Part shown: positions 1 through 7,575 of the stretch, piece after piece
Layout: each line of letters opens with the position of its first letter
How positions within the stretch are numbered: position 1 is the stretch's first letter
Assembly (NCBI RefSeq): GCF_900105245.1
Contig: NZ_FNSZ01000001.1
Location: forward strand, 7,066,001 to 7,130,000
Reading direction: 5' to 3'
From: Streptomyces sp. 1222.5
Lineage (GTDB): Bacteria > Actinomycetota > Actinomycetes > Streptomycetales > Streptomycetaceae
DNA length: 64,000 bases
The notes under the pieces: model-generated
Seen by the model: the letters and a program-made list of their open reading frames with translations, nothing else
Database searches by the model: none
Told to the model about the DNA's origin: nothing
Made by a program: the position numbers and the translations under genes

Positions 1-1
1 G

Positions 2-367
2 GCCGGTGTGGTCACCCTGGAGGACATCGTCGAGGAACTCGTCGGCGAGGTCCGCGACGAGCACGACGCCAAGGACATGCCCGAGCTGGCCCCGGCCCCG
101 CCCGAGGACGGCAGGCCCGCCTGGGACGCGGACGGCAGCTGCCGTGTCGACATCCTCCAGCGCATAGGCCTCGACGTGCCCGAGGGGCCGTACGAGACCG
201 TCGCCGGACTGGTCGCCGACCTGCTCGGCCGCATCCCGGCCCCCGGCGACCGGGCCGAACTGCCCGGCTGGCGGCTCTCGGTCCGGCAGGTCGGCCACTA
301 CCGCGCCGAACGGGTCCGCCTGGTCCGGACGGTCCCCGCGGTGAACGTCATGGAGGCCGTCCGATGA
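2..367 (+). CDS. CNNM/HlyC-type CBS-domain membrane protein, C-terminal part only
   Basis: This is the 3' end of a gene cut by the window edge; the frame is open from the first bases. It encodes about 121 residues. The segment VVTLEDIVEELVGEVRDE is the typical end of the CBS pair in the hemolysin-C/CNNM (CorC) family. It is followed by a linker and a CorC_HlyC-type small C-terminal domain (roughly residues 40-110) ending in LPGWRLSVRQVGHYRAERVRLVR. The family is linked to Mg2+/Co2+ homeostasis or efflux at the membrane. Its stop overlaps the start of the next gene as ATGA, so the two paralogues are translationally coupled. Family assignment is firm; the transported ion is not known from sequence. 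Confidence 0.9.
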   Translation, partial: AGVVTLEDIVEELVGEVRDEHDAKDMPELAPAPPEDGRPAWDADGSCRVDILQRIGLDVPEGPYETVAGLVADLLGRIPAPGDRAELPGWRLSVRQVGHYRAERVRLVRTVPAVNVMEAVR

Positions 368-1452
368 GCGTCCTCCAACTGCTCTTCGCCGCGCTGCTGG
401 TACTCGCCAACGGGTTCTTCGTCGGCGCCGAGTTCGCGCTGGTCTCCGTGCGCCGCAGCCAGATCGAACCGCTCGGCACCGTCCGGGCCCGCCAGGTGCT
501 GGTCGGCCTGGAGCGGCTGCCGCAGATGATGGCCGCCGCGCAGTTCGGCATCACCGTCTGCTCCCTGACGCTCGGCGCGGTCGCCGAGCCGACGGTGGCC
601 CACCTGCTGGAACCGGTGTTCGAGGCGATCCGTCTGCCGGACGGTGTGGTGCACCCCCTCGGCTACGTCATCGCCCTGGCCGTCGTGGTCTTCTTCCACC
701 TGGTCATCGGCGAGATGGTGCCGAAGAACCTCGCGATGGCGGCCCCCGAGAAGGCGGCACTCTGGCTCGGCCCCGGCCTGGTCTACTTCGCCCGCCTCTG
801 CAAGCCGATCACCGTGTCCCTCGGCGCCTGCGCCCAGGGCATCCTGCGTCTCTTCCGCGTCGAGCCCAAGGACGAGGTGGAGGCTGTCGTCACCACCGAA
901 CAGCTGAACCGCCTGCTGGAGGACTCCGGTCAGGCGGGCCTCCTCGATCCCGAGGAGCAGGAGCGGCTGGAGGACGCCCTGGAGCTGGGTTCCCGCCCGG
1001 TGACGGACGTCCTGCTGCGCCGGGAGTCCCTGGTCACGGTGGCCCCCTCGGTCACCCCGGGCGAGATCGTGGAGCTGACCGGCCGTACGGGCTACTCACG
1101 CTTCCCGGTCGCGGCGGGGGAGAAGGGGCCCTTCATGGGATACGTCCACGTCAAGGACGTCCTCGACCTGGAGGACTCCGAACGCGCCGTACCCCAGCAC
1201 GTCTGGCGCCCCATGACCACCCTGCGCGCCGAGCTGCCGCTGGACGACGCGCTCACGGTGATGCGCCGGGCGGCCACCCACCTGGCCCAGGTGGCCGACC
1301 CCACCGGCCGGGTCCTCGGTCTGGTCGCCCTGGAGGACGTACTGGAGCTGCTGGTCGGCGAGGTACGGGACCCGGCCCACCGTGAGCTGCCCGACATCAG
1401 GCTGACCGAGCCCAGGGGAAGCGGGGAGCCGGAGGGAGCGCTCGCCGGCTAG
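364..1452 (+). CDS. CNNM domain / CBS pair membrane protein (hemolysin family)
   Basis: 362 residues. An N-terminal CNNM (DUF21) domain with hydrophobic segments begins LLFAALLVLANGFFVGAEFA. Further membrane segments include GYVIALAVVVFFHLVIGEMV followed by PKNLAMAAPE, the conserved end of the CNNM region. Two CBS motifs follow (residues about 210-340), the last ending GLVALEDVLELLVGEVRDP. Unlike its upstream partner it ends soon after the CBS pair and lacks the CorC_HlyC domain. It overlaps the upstream gene by 4 bp (ATGA). Such tandem long/short CNNM pairs are common in actinobacteria and may form a heteromer. Likely role: divalent cation homeostasis; the exact ion is unknown. Confidence 0.93.
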   Translation: MSVLQLLFAALLVLANGFFVGAEFALVSVRRSQIEPLGTVRARQVLVGLERLPQMMAAAQFGITVCSLTLGAVAEPTVAHLLEPVFEAIRLPDGVVHPLGYVIALAVVVFFHLVIGEMVPKNLAMAAPEKAALWLGPGLVYFARLCKPITVSLGACAQGILRLFRVEPKDEVEAVVTTEQLNRLLEDSGQAGLLDPEEQERLEDALELGSRPVTDVLLRRESLVTVAPSVTPGEIVELTGRTGYSRFPVAAGEKGPFMGYVHVKDVLDLEDSERAVPQHVWRPMTTLRAELPLDDALTVMRRAATHLAQVADPTGRVLGLVALEDVLELLVGEVRDPAHRELPDIRLTEPRGSGEPEGALAG

Positions 1453-1464
1453 CCCGGGCGGTGT

Positions 1465-1496
1465 CCGGGGCCCGCGCGACCGCGCGCGGGCCCCGG
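1465..1496. terminator. Bidirectional terminator hairpin
   Basis: A perfect 14-bp inverted repeat (1465-1478 and 1483-1496) with a 4-base loop lies between two convergent genes, the CNNM gene ending at 1452 and the AAA ATPase gene ending at 1526. The arms are almost all G and C with no T-run, as is common for Streptomyces terminators. Confidence 0.8.
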
Positions 1497-1525
1497 CACG
1501 GGCGGGGAACCGGGACGCAGTCGGG

Positions 1526-3385
1526 CTACATGGCCGGCGGATCCTGCGGGCCCCGCCCCGACAGCACCTCGCCGTACGCCTGCATCAGGTCCGGCAGCCG
1601 CAGTGTCGCCAGGTCGTCCCGGGACAGTGAGCCGACGCAGGTCGACAGCCGCAGATCCCGGTACGCACAGCTCTTCTCGTACAGGGTCCGCAGGAACCGC
1701 CCGTTGCCCAGCTCGTCGATCCACCCCTGATCGACCACGTGCCCGGCGATCGACCGCAGCTCCTCCAGCGCCTCCTCGTCCCACCGGTCACCGTTGTCGG
1801 CCGCCAGCACCTTGCCGATGTCGGTGAGCTCCAGCGGCCGGTAGGAGGGGAAGTCCACCCGGGTCGTGAAGCGGGAGGACAGCCCCGGGTTCGCCGCCAG
1901 CAGCCGGTCCATGCCCTCCGGATACCCGGCCAGGATCACCACCAGATGGTCGCGGTTGTCCTCGGCCCGCTTCAGCAGCACCTGCAGGGCCTCGTCGCCG
2001 TACGCGTCCCCCTTGCCGTACCCGGAGTTGGACAGGGAGTACGCCTCGTCCACGAACAGCACCCCGCCGATCGCGGAGTCGATGAGCTCGTTGGCCTTCA
2101 CGGCCGTCTGCCCGAGGTACTCGCCGACCAGGTCGGCCCGCTGGGCCTCCACCAGGTGGTCCCCGCCGAGCAGGCCGAGGGCGTAGAACACCCGTCCGAG
2201 GATTCGCGCGACCGTGGTCTTGCCGGTGCCGGACGGCCCGGAGAAGACGAAGTGCCGCTTCGGCGGCTGCACCGGCAGCCCCTGCCCGGCCCGCAGCCGG
2301 GCCATGTTCAGCTGCGCGGACAACGCCTTGACCTGGCGCTTGACCGGTTCCAGCCCCACCATCCGCTCCAGCTCGGCGAGGGCCTCCTCCAGCAGAGCCG
2401 GATCGGTCGGCCCGGCAGGGATCGCCGAAGAGCTCACCCCGGTCTTCACCCGCACCACCGGATCGGTCACCGACGGCAGGGGCCCGGTCGGCAGGTCGGG
2501 CTCGGGCAGCCGCAGATCACGGCCCTCCATGCCGAACACCGGATCGAAGAGGTCGGGCCCGTCCGCGGTGTCCTGCCCGGCACCGGCCAGGGTGATCGCG
2601 GCGAGATCGGCGTCGTCGTACCCGTCGCCCTCGGCGATCGCGGCGAGCCGGGCCGAGGTGTCCATGAAGGCCGGGTCGACCCGGTGCACCGCGCGGTACA
2701 GCGGGAGGGCGGCGGCCGAGCGGCCGGTCCCCTCGTGGGCGCGCGCCAGCCAGTACCGCAGTTCCTTGCGCTGCGGCTGCTCGCTGCGGCAGCGCATCAG
2801 CGCCGCGGCGAGCAGCGGCTCGGCCTGTCCGTACATCTCCAGCCGGACCCGGGCCATGCCACCGAACAGGCCGACCTCGATGCCGAGCAGGGTGTCGTCC
2901 AGCAGCGGATCGGTGTGCCGGACCAGCTGCTCCCAGTCCTTGACCAGATAGGCACGACAGGCGTGCAGGAAGCGGACCTGCGGGTCGGTGTCGACCGGGG
3001 GCAGCCCGGCGAGGGCCCGGTCCAGCTCCGGCACATGCCGGCCGTCCAGCCAGTGCGAGGCGTGCGCGAGCAGCAGGTCCCGCGGGCTCTCCAGCACCGG
3101 CTGCACCCACCAGCCCAGCCAGTACCAGGAGTTGAGGGTCCTGCGGTGCCGGGCCCGCTGTTCCCCGAAGCGCTCGCGGTGCCGGAACATCCGCAGCAGC
3201 GCGGTCGTCGTGTCGACGCGCAGTGCGTGCAGCCCGAGCCAGGCGTCTGCCATGCCCGGATCCATCCGCACCGCGGTGCGGAACTCCTCCTCGGCCTGCG
3301 GGTAGGCACCCACCGTGTAGGCGTCCACACCCCGCAGCCAGGCAAGATCGGCCGGGGCCTCGGGGCCCTGCGTGCCGAAGTCCAT
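1526..3385 (-). CDS. EccA/CbxX-CfxQ type AAA+ ATPase with N-terminal TPR-like region
   Basis: 619 residues. The N-terminal half (about 1-300) is helical with TPR-like segments (AYTVGAYPQAEEEFRTAVRM; ARLAAIAEG). The C-terminal half is an AAA+ domain of the CbxX/CfxQ group with Walker A GPSGTGKTT near residue 380 and Walker B LFVDEAYSL near 440. Size and layout match EccA, the cytosolic ATPase of type VII secretion systems, but no esx, eccC or eccD gene is present in the window, so it appears to be an orphan EccA-like protein. Start chosen at ATG 3385 behind a GGGGGGACGGG ribosome site. The same frame stays open upstream to an ATG at 3733, but that stretch contains a hairpin and does not read like protein. 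Confidence 0.87.
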   Translation of the reverse strand: MDFGTQGPEAPADLAWLRGVDAYTVGAYPQAEEEFRTAVRMDPGMADAWLGLHALRVDTTTALLRMFRHRERFGEQRARHRRTLNSWYWLGWWVQPVLESPRDLLLAHASHWLDGRHVPELDRALAGLPPVDTDPQVRFLHACRAYLVKDWEQLVRHTDPLLDDTLLGIEVGLFGGMARVRLEMYGQAEPLLAAALMRCRSEQPQRKELRYWLARAHEGTGRSAAALPLYRAVHRVDPAFMDTSARLAAIAEGDGYDDADLAAITLAGAGQDTADGPDLFDPVFGMEGRDLRLPEPDLPTGPLPSVTDPVVRVKTGVSSSAIPAGPTDPALLEEALAELERMVGLEPVKRQVKALSAQLNMARLRAGQGLPVQPPKRHFVFSGPSGTGKTTVARILGRVFYALGLLGGDHLVEAQRADLVGEYLGQTAVKANELIDSAIGGVLFVDEAYSLSNSGYGKGDAYGDEALQVLLKRAEDNRDHLVVILAGYPEGMDRLLAANPGLSSRFTTRVDFPSYRPLELTDIGKVLAADNGDRWDEEALEELRSIAGHVVDQGWIDELGNGRFLRTLYEKSCAYRDLRLSTCVGSLSRDDLATLRLPDLMQAYGEVLSGRGPQDPPAM

Positions 3386-3663
3386 CCCGTCCCCCCACAG
3401 ACCGTGTCCCCGTGGTTCACCACCGGGCAGGCATCCGACGGCCGCCGCCGTCGAACCGCCGTGCCGCGGACCGGAGTTGCAGGTGCTCGAGGCAGCAGCT
3501 CGAAGGTCGCACCGAGGGCATCGTACCCGCGGGGAGACCGCGTTCCGAAGGGTGCCGCACAGGCCGTCGGGGGAGGTGGGAGCAGACGGGGCGCACACGA
3601 TTCGGTGACCGAGGGTGAGCGGATCGGTGCGTGGGGCGCCCGGAAAACCGGCCGCGGACAGAA

Positions 3664-3701
3664 CGAAGCCCCCGATCACGGGGGAACAACCGGGGGCTTC
3701 G
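3664..3701 (-). terminator. Strong intergenic hairpin, probable terminator
   Basis: Perfect 11-bp arms (3664-3674 and 3691-3701, CGAAGCCCCCG / CGGGGGCTTCG) with a 16-base loop. It lies downstream of the uridine-kinase-like gene (ends 3817) and upstream of the AAA ATPase gene, so on the minus strand it could terminate the former or a short transcript starting near 3733. No clear T-run follows. Confidence 0.65.
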
Positions 3702-3738
3702 CGTCTGAGGGGCGGCTCCTTATGGCCGCACATCCAGA

Positions 3739-3767
3739 ACGTAAGTCCTGTACGGGCTGCGGGTCAA
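3739..3767 (-). promoter_or_regulatory. Candidate sigma-HrdB-like promoter
   Basis: Minus strand reads TTGACC (3767-3762), a 17-base spacer, then TTACGT (3744-3739). The predicted start falls about 3733, where an ATG occurs, and the 3664-3701 hairpin begins about 30 bases further on. It could give a leaderless message or a short RNA. The match to -10 consensus is modest. Confidence 0.3.
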
Positions 3768-3816
3768 GCGAAGTTGAGGCACTCGGGGAAGTTGGGCCAC
3801 GGGGGTTTTCACACCT

Positions 3817-4572
3817 TCACCACATCGCCGGTGGTTCCTCACTCTGGGTAGCGAGGTGGTCCGGTCCGGGCGACGACCCGGGCCCCGGGAGTACCTCGTA
3901 CCCCTCCGCTTTCTGCAGTACCAGCAGATCGGCATGGGGGCGTGAGGGGTCGGTGGCGAAGTGCGCCTGCTCCGCCCGGATCCACCCGTCCCAGAACTCC
4001 CGCTGCTCCGCCCCGTCGCGCGAGCGGCCCCGCGCCCAGGACTCCTCCGGCGGCAGCTCCATCCACAGCAGCCGCGCCAGATACGGCCGCAGTGCCCGAC
4101 GGCCGGCCCCGACGCCCTCGATCAGCACCACGGGCGCCGCCGGCAGCGGCCGCGGCGCGCCGAACGTGCGGGTGCGCCAGTCGTACGGGGTGCAGGACGC
4201 GCTCTCACCACGGGCGAGCGGGTGGATCACCTGGGTCATGAGCCGGTCGGTCCACGCGAAGAGCTGATCGTGGCTCGCGATGTCGTCGAGGCGGAGCACC
4301 GGTGCCCCGCCGAGCGCGGCCGCCAGCCGGCCGGCGAAGGTCGACTTCCCGGAGCCGGCGTGCCCGTCGACGCCGATCAGCCGGACCGGCCCCAGGGAGG
4401 GGGGAAGCCCGCGCAGCCGGGCGGCGAGGTCGTGAATGGTGATTCCCGAGGTGTGGTGCCGTGTGGGGGTTTTACGGAAACAGTGTAGTGACGGCGCCCG
4501 CGACGCCCGGACCACCCACGGGATCGGGCCAAAGGACGTCGCAATTTGAACCATCGGCTGGCGGCCAGTCAA
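3817..4572 (-). CDS. Uridine-kinase-like P-loop NTPase
   Basis: Open frame of 251 residues; the recognisable domain starts near residue 45 (TIHDLAARLRGLPPS). A Walker A motif follows, IGVDGHAGSGKSTFAGRLA, then RLDDIASHDQLF and YDWRTRTFG, and VVLIEGVGAGRRALRPYL, all typical of the uridine kinase-like family. The protein likely phosphorylates a small substrate, but the substrate is not shown by the sequence. Start uncertain: the first about 40 residues do not look coding, no ATG/GTG/TTG with a ribosome site lies immediately before the domain, and a TACACT -10-like hexamer sits inside the extension. ATG codons at 4572 and 4554 are the available choices. Confidence 0.75.
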   Translation of the reverse strand: MTGRQPMVQIATSFGPIPWVVRASRAPSLHCFRKTPTRHHTSGITIHDLAARLRGLPPSLGPVRLIGVDGHAGSGKSTFAGRLAAALGGAPVLRLDDIASHDQLFAWTDRLMTQVIHPLARGESASCTPYDWRTRTFGAPRPLPAAPVVLIEGVGAGRRALRPYLARLLWMELPPEESWARGRSRDGAEQREFWDGWIRAEQAHFATDPSRPHADLLVLQKAEGYEVLPGPGSSPGPDHLATQSEEPPAMW

Positions 4573-4692
4573 TGTTCTCGATAAACAATCCGAATCCTCT
4601 GACCGATATGTCGAATTCGGCGTTCCGGGTGCGCCCGCCGCTGAGTAAGGTGCCTTCTGCGCAACTGCGACGCGTCGAACGGGGACGGACGG

Positions 4693-5655
4693 GTGGAGAT
4701 GGCCGCGGAGTTATTCGAGGGGCAGTATGTGTGGCACCCGGCGGCCGACGACCGTGTCCTGGCAAGCGTTTGCGTCGATGTGCGCGCCGGACGATACCGG
4801 CACGCGCACGAGGCGCTCGCCGAGACGCGTTCCGACTTCGCCCTGCGTGCCCACCGCTCACTCGTCCTCGCCTCCGAGGCGGCCGGCACCGACCTGGTCG
4901 AGCGCTGGCTGGACGAGGAGCCGTCGCCCGAGGCGGCGCTCATGTGGGCCCGGGTCGCGGTGCAGCGCGCCCTGCGGGCCGCCGACCAGCGGGACGACCG
5001 TGCGCAGGCGCTGGAGCGGATCGCGCTGACGGCCTGCGACCGGGCCGCCGCTGCGGCCCCCCGGGACCCCACCCCCTGGGTCGCCAAGCTGGCCATGGCC
5101 CGGCTGCACCGGCTGCGCGACCCCGCCCCGCAGGGGCTGCTCACCGCGCCGCCCGGCCCCTGGCGGCTGTTCGCGCACGTCCTGTCCCTGGACCCCTGGC
5201 ACCGCGAGGCCCACCACCGCTTTCTGTCCTGTTTCTTCACGCGGCACGGCGGTTCGGTCAACGCCGCCTGGGACGTCGCCGCCTTCCTCAGCCAGCGGGC
5301 GCCCGCCGACTCCGTCCTCCGGCTGCTGCCCCTGGTGGCCCTGGTGGAGAGCTACAACCCGACCCAGCTGCTCGCCGACCGGGTCTGGGAACAGCCCCAG
5401 TGGCGCTCCACCGCGCTCGCGATCTACCACAACTGGCTGCCGGCGGTCGCCGGTTACCGCTTCACCCCGGTGCTCGACCTGGCCTACCTCGCGCACGCGC
5501 TGGTCATGGCCCAGCGCGAGTTCGAGGCCCGGGCCGTGTTCGCGGCGATGGGTCCGTACGCCTCGCGCATGCCCTGGAGTGCCTTCGGTGACCCCGTCGA
5601 GCAGCTTTCCCGGGCCCGGCGCACCTGCGGACTGCCCGTGCCCGGACCGGCCTGA
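4693..5655 (+). CDS. Conserved hypothetical helical (TPR-like) protein with a TTA codon
   Basis: 320 residues; no enzyme motif recognised. The protein is Ala- and Leu-rich with helical repeats and paired aromatic positions (RAHRSLVLASEAAG, WVAKLAMARLHRLRD, FEARAVFAAMGPYASRMPWSAFG), suggesting a TPR/SEL1-like solenoid. The GTG start follows GGACGGACGG; an in-frame ATG at 4699 is possible. The seventh codon is TTA (4711-4713), the rare leucine codon read only by the bldA tRNA in Streptomyces, so translation may be developmentally controlled. It lies 43 bp before the permease gene on the same strand and could share a transcript. Function unknown. Confidence 0.8.
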   Translation: MEMAAELFEGQYVWHPAADDRVLASVCVDVRAGRYRHAHEALAETRSDFALRAHRSLVLASEAAGTDLVERWLDEEPSPEAALMWARVAVQRALRAADQRDDRAQALERIALTACDRAAAAAPRDPTPWVAKLAMARLHRLRDPAPQGLLTAPPGPWRLFAHVLSLDPWHREAHHRFLSCFFTRHGGSVNAAWDVAAFLSQRAPADSVLRLLPLVALVESYNPTQLLADRVWEQPQWRSTALAIYHNWLPAVAGYRFTPVLDLAYLAHALVMAQREFEARAVFAAMGPYASRMPWSAFGDPVEQLSRARRTCGLPVPGPA

Positions 5656-5698
5656 CCCCGCACGTCCCCCACCTTCCCCCGGAGAGAAAGGCCGATCT

Positions 5699-7240
5699 GT
5701 GTCGGAACGGACATCGACGCCGCGGACCGAGGCTCGCGCGGGCGACGCCCCGGTCGTGCTCGACGACGACGCGACGCTGCACGCGATGGGTTATCCGCGG
5801 AAACTCACGCGGCGCTTCAAGGCGTTCGACAATTTCGCGATCTCCTTCACCATCATCAATATCCTCTCGGGTATTTTCTCGTCCTTCGGATTCGGTATGA
5901 ATGCGGGCGGCCCCCGCATTCTCGTGTTCGGCTGGATAGGCGTGTCCATCATGGTGCTGCTCATCGGTGCGGCCATGGCGGAAGTCGCCTCCGCCTATCC
6001 GACGAGCGGGGCGCTGTATTTCTCGGCCGGTAAACTCGCCAAGCGGCACAAGGGCGCCTGGTCGTGGTTCACCGGCTGGCTGAACTTCGTGGGCCAGATC
6101 GGCGGCACCGCCGCCACCGGCTATGCGGCGGCCACCTTCATCCAGGCGTTCGTGCAGCTGCAGTGGCCCTCCTACCAGCCGACCGTGCACCAGACGGTGC
6201 TGATCACGGCCCTGGTCATCGTGCTCCAGGGGCTCGCCAACACCTACACCGTCCAGCTCGTCGCCGTACTCAACCGGATTTCCGTGTGGTGGCTGCTGAT
6301 CGGACTCGTCGTGATCGTGGGCGCACTCGTAGTGATGCCTGATCAGCATCAGTCGGCGTCCTTCGTGACGCATTTCGAGAACAACACCGGCTTCACGAAC
6401 GGGCTTTACGGCGGCATGCTCGGCCTGCTGGTCACCAGCTGGACCTTCACCGGGTTCGACGGCAGCTTCCACATGTCCGAGGAAACGGTCGGCGCGACGG
6501 TCAACGCCCCGAAGGGGATCACCCGGGCCATCGGCTATTCGGCGATCACCGGACTGATCCTGATGCTCGCACTGGTCTACAGCATCGGGGACTACGCCAA
6601 GGTGGCCGGTTCCGGTACGCCGCCCGTCCAGATCCTCATCGACGGGCTCGGTCTGGGTGCCGCCAAGGTCATGCTCCTCATCGTCATCGGCGCGATGCTC
6701 TTCTGCGGCCTGGCCAACCTCACCAGCAACACCCGGCAGATCTTCGCCTTCTCGCGGGACGGCGCCATGCCGGGCTCCCGCTGGTGGCACTCGGTCTCGC
6801 TGCGCACCCGTACGCCGGTGAAGGCGGTGTGGCTCGCGGTGGGCTGCTCGTTGGTCCTGGTGGTGCCCGGCTGGTGGTCGCACACGGCGTTCACCGCGAT
6901 CGTCAGCGTCAACGTGGTCGGTCTCTTCCTCGCCTACGCCGTGCCGATCTTCCTGCGGCTCAGGCTGGGCGACGCGTTCCGGCCCGGGCCCTGGCACCTG
7001 GGCCGCTGGGGCCGGCCGATCGGCTGGCTCGCGGTGATCTGGATCCTGCTGAGCAGCGCGCTGTTCATGCTGCCGCAGGCGTCGCCGATCACCGTCGACT
7101 CCTTCAACTACGCGCCGATCGCCCTCGCCGTCGTCCTGCTCGTGGCCACGGTGTGGTGGTTCGCCACGGCCCGCCGCCGCTTCCAGGGCCCGGTCAGCTA
7201 CGGCCGCCCGGACGAGGTGGCCGCCATGGACCTGGTCTGA
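5699..7240 (+). CDS. APC superfamily amino acid permease
   Basis: 513 residues starting at GTG 5699, with a GGAGAG ribosome site. After a polar N-terminus and the motif GYPRKLTRRFKAFDNFAISF there are about 12 hydrophobic membrane segments (for example IGVSIMVLLIGAAMAEVASA, LALVYSIGD, VMLLIVIGAMLFCGLANL). The N-terminal pattern, the SAYPTSGALYF motif and the overall size fit the amino acid/polyamine/organocation permeases (GABA/choline/amino acid permease subgroup). It is an inner-membrane symporter; the substrate cannot be read from the sequence. A longer in-frame extension back to 5579 overlaps the preceding gene and is not supported by a ribosome site. Confidence 0.92.
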   Translation: MSERTSTPRTEARAGDAPVVLDDDATLHAMGYPRKLTRRFKAFDNFAISFTIINILSGIFSSFGFGMNAGGPRILVFGWIGVSIMVLLIGAAMAEVASAYPTSGALYFSAGKLAKRHKGAWSWFTGWLNFVGQIGGTAATGYAAATFIQAFVQLQWPSYQPTVHQTVLITALVIVLQGLANTYTVQLVAVLNRISVWWLLIGLVVIVGALVVMPDQHQSASFVTHFENNTGFTNGLYGGMLGLLVTSWTFTGFDGSFHMSEETVGATVNAPKGITRAIGYSAITGLILMLALVYSIGDYAKVAGSGTPPVQILIDGLGLGAAKVMLLIVIGAMLFCGLANLTSNTRQIFAFSRDGAMPGSRWWHSVSLRTRTPVKAVWLAVGCSLVLVVPGWWSHTAFTAIVSVNVVGLFLAYAVPIFLRLRLGDAFRPGPWHLGRWGRPIGWLAVIWILLSSALFMLPQASPITVDSFNYAPIALAVVLLVATVWWFATARRRFQGPVSYGRPDEVAAMDLV

Positions 7241-7575
7241 CCTGCCCCCCTGATCCGGCGGCCGACCCCACCACCCCCCTCGCCCGATCGGCTCGGCCCG
7301 GTCGCCCCGAATCCTCGATCACCCCGGCCCCGGCGCGCGGCAACCCGCACGCGCCGGGGCCTTCGTGCACCTGGCGGGAATCTCCCCCAGGCCGCTCCGC
7401 CACCGTTTGGGAGATCGACCCCACCCCCGAGAAAGCCCTTTCAGTGGCGCAGACCAATATTCATCGCGCCGCATGTGCGGAAGTGCTGGCAGGGGCATGC
7501 CGCCTGATCCATAGTTGGCGCACACACCGTGCACCGGACCAGCCCCGACTCGCACCCCTGGGGGTCAAAGCGCCC
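7241..7575. other. Intergenic 335 bp
   Basis: Contains the permease terminator (7326-7361) and, further on, an A/T-richer stretch around 7440-7520 likely to hold the peptidase promoter. No gene is seen. Confidence 0.6.
7326..7361 (+). terminator. Terminator hairpin after permease gene
   Basis: Perfect 12-bp arms (7326-7337 GGCCCCGGCGCG and 7350-7361 CGCGCCGGGGCC) with a 12-base loop, 85 bp after the permease stop. GC-rich, no T-run. Confidence 0.75.

Larger units (their letters stand above)
3386..3816. other. Intergenic 431 bp: hairpin and candidate promoter
   Basis: No convincing protein gene. It holds the strong hairpin at 3664-3701 and, just upstream on the minus strand, a candidate promoter (3739-3767). 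Short frames crossing it on both strands have no family resemblance. Confidence 0.5.

Noticed and set aside
1526..3385. Part of a type VII secretion locus
   Set aside because: EccA-like domain layout, but no esx, eccB, eccC, eccD or mycP gene nearby.
3700..3840. Possible tRNA near the strong hairpin
   Set aside because: No acceptor stem or T-loop (GGTTCGAATCC-like) found on either strand.
3720..3935. 71-codon minus-strand ORF next to the hairpin at 3664
   Set aside because: Overlaps the 3' part of the kinase-like gene and has no family match or ribosome site; left out as a gene.
1739..4267. Very long plus-strand ORF (842 codons)
   Set aside because: It lies antisense to the AAA ATPase and kinase genes, is His/Gly/Arg-rich with no family resemblance, and is an effect of high GC content.
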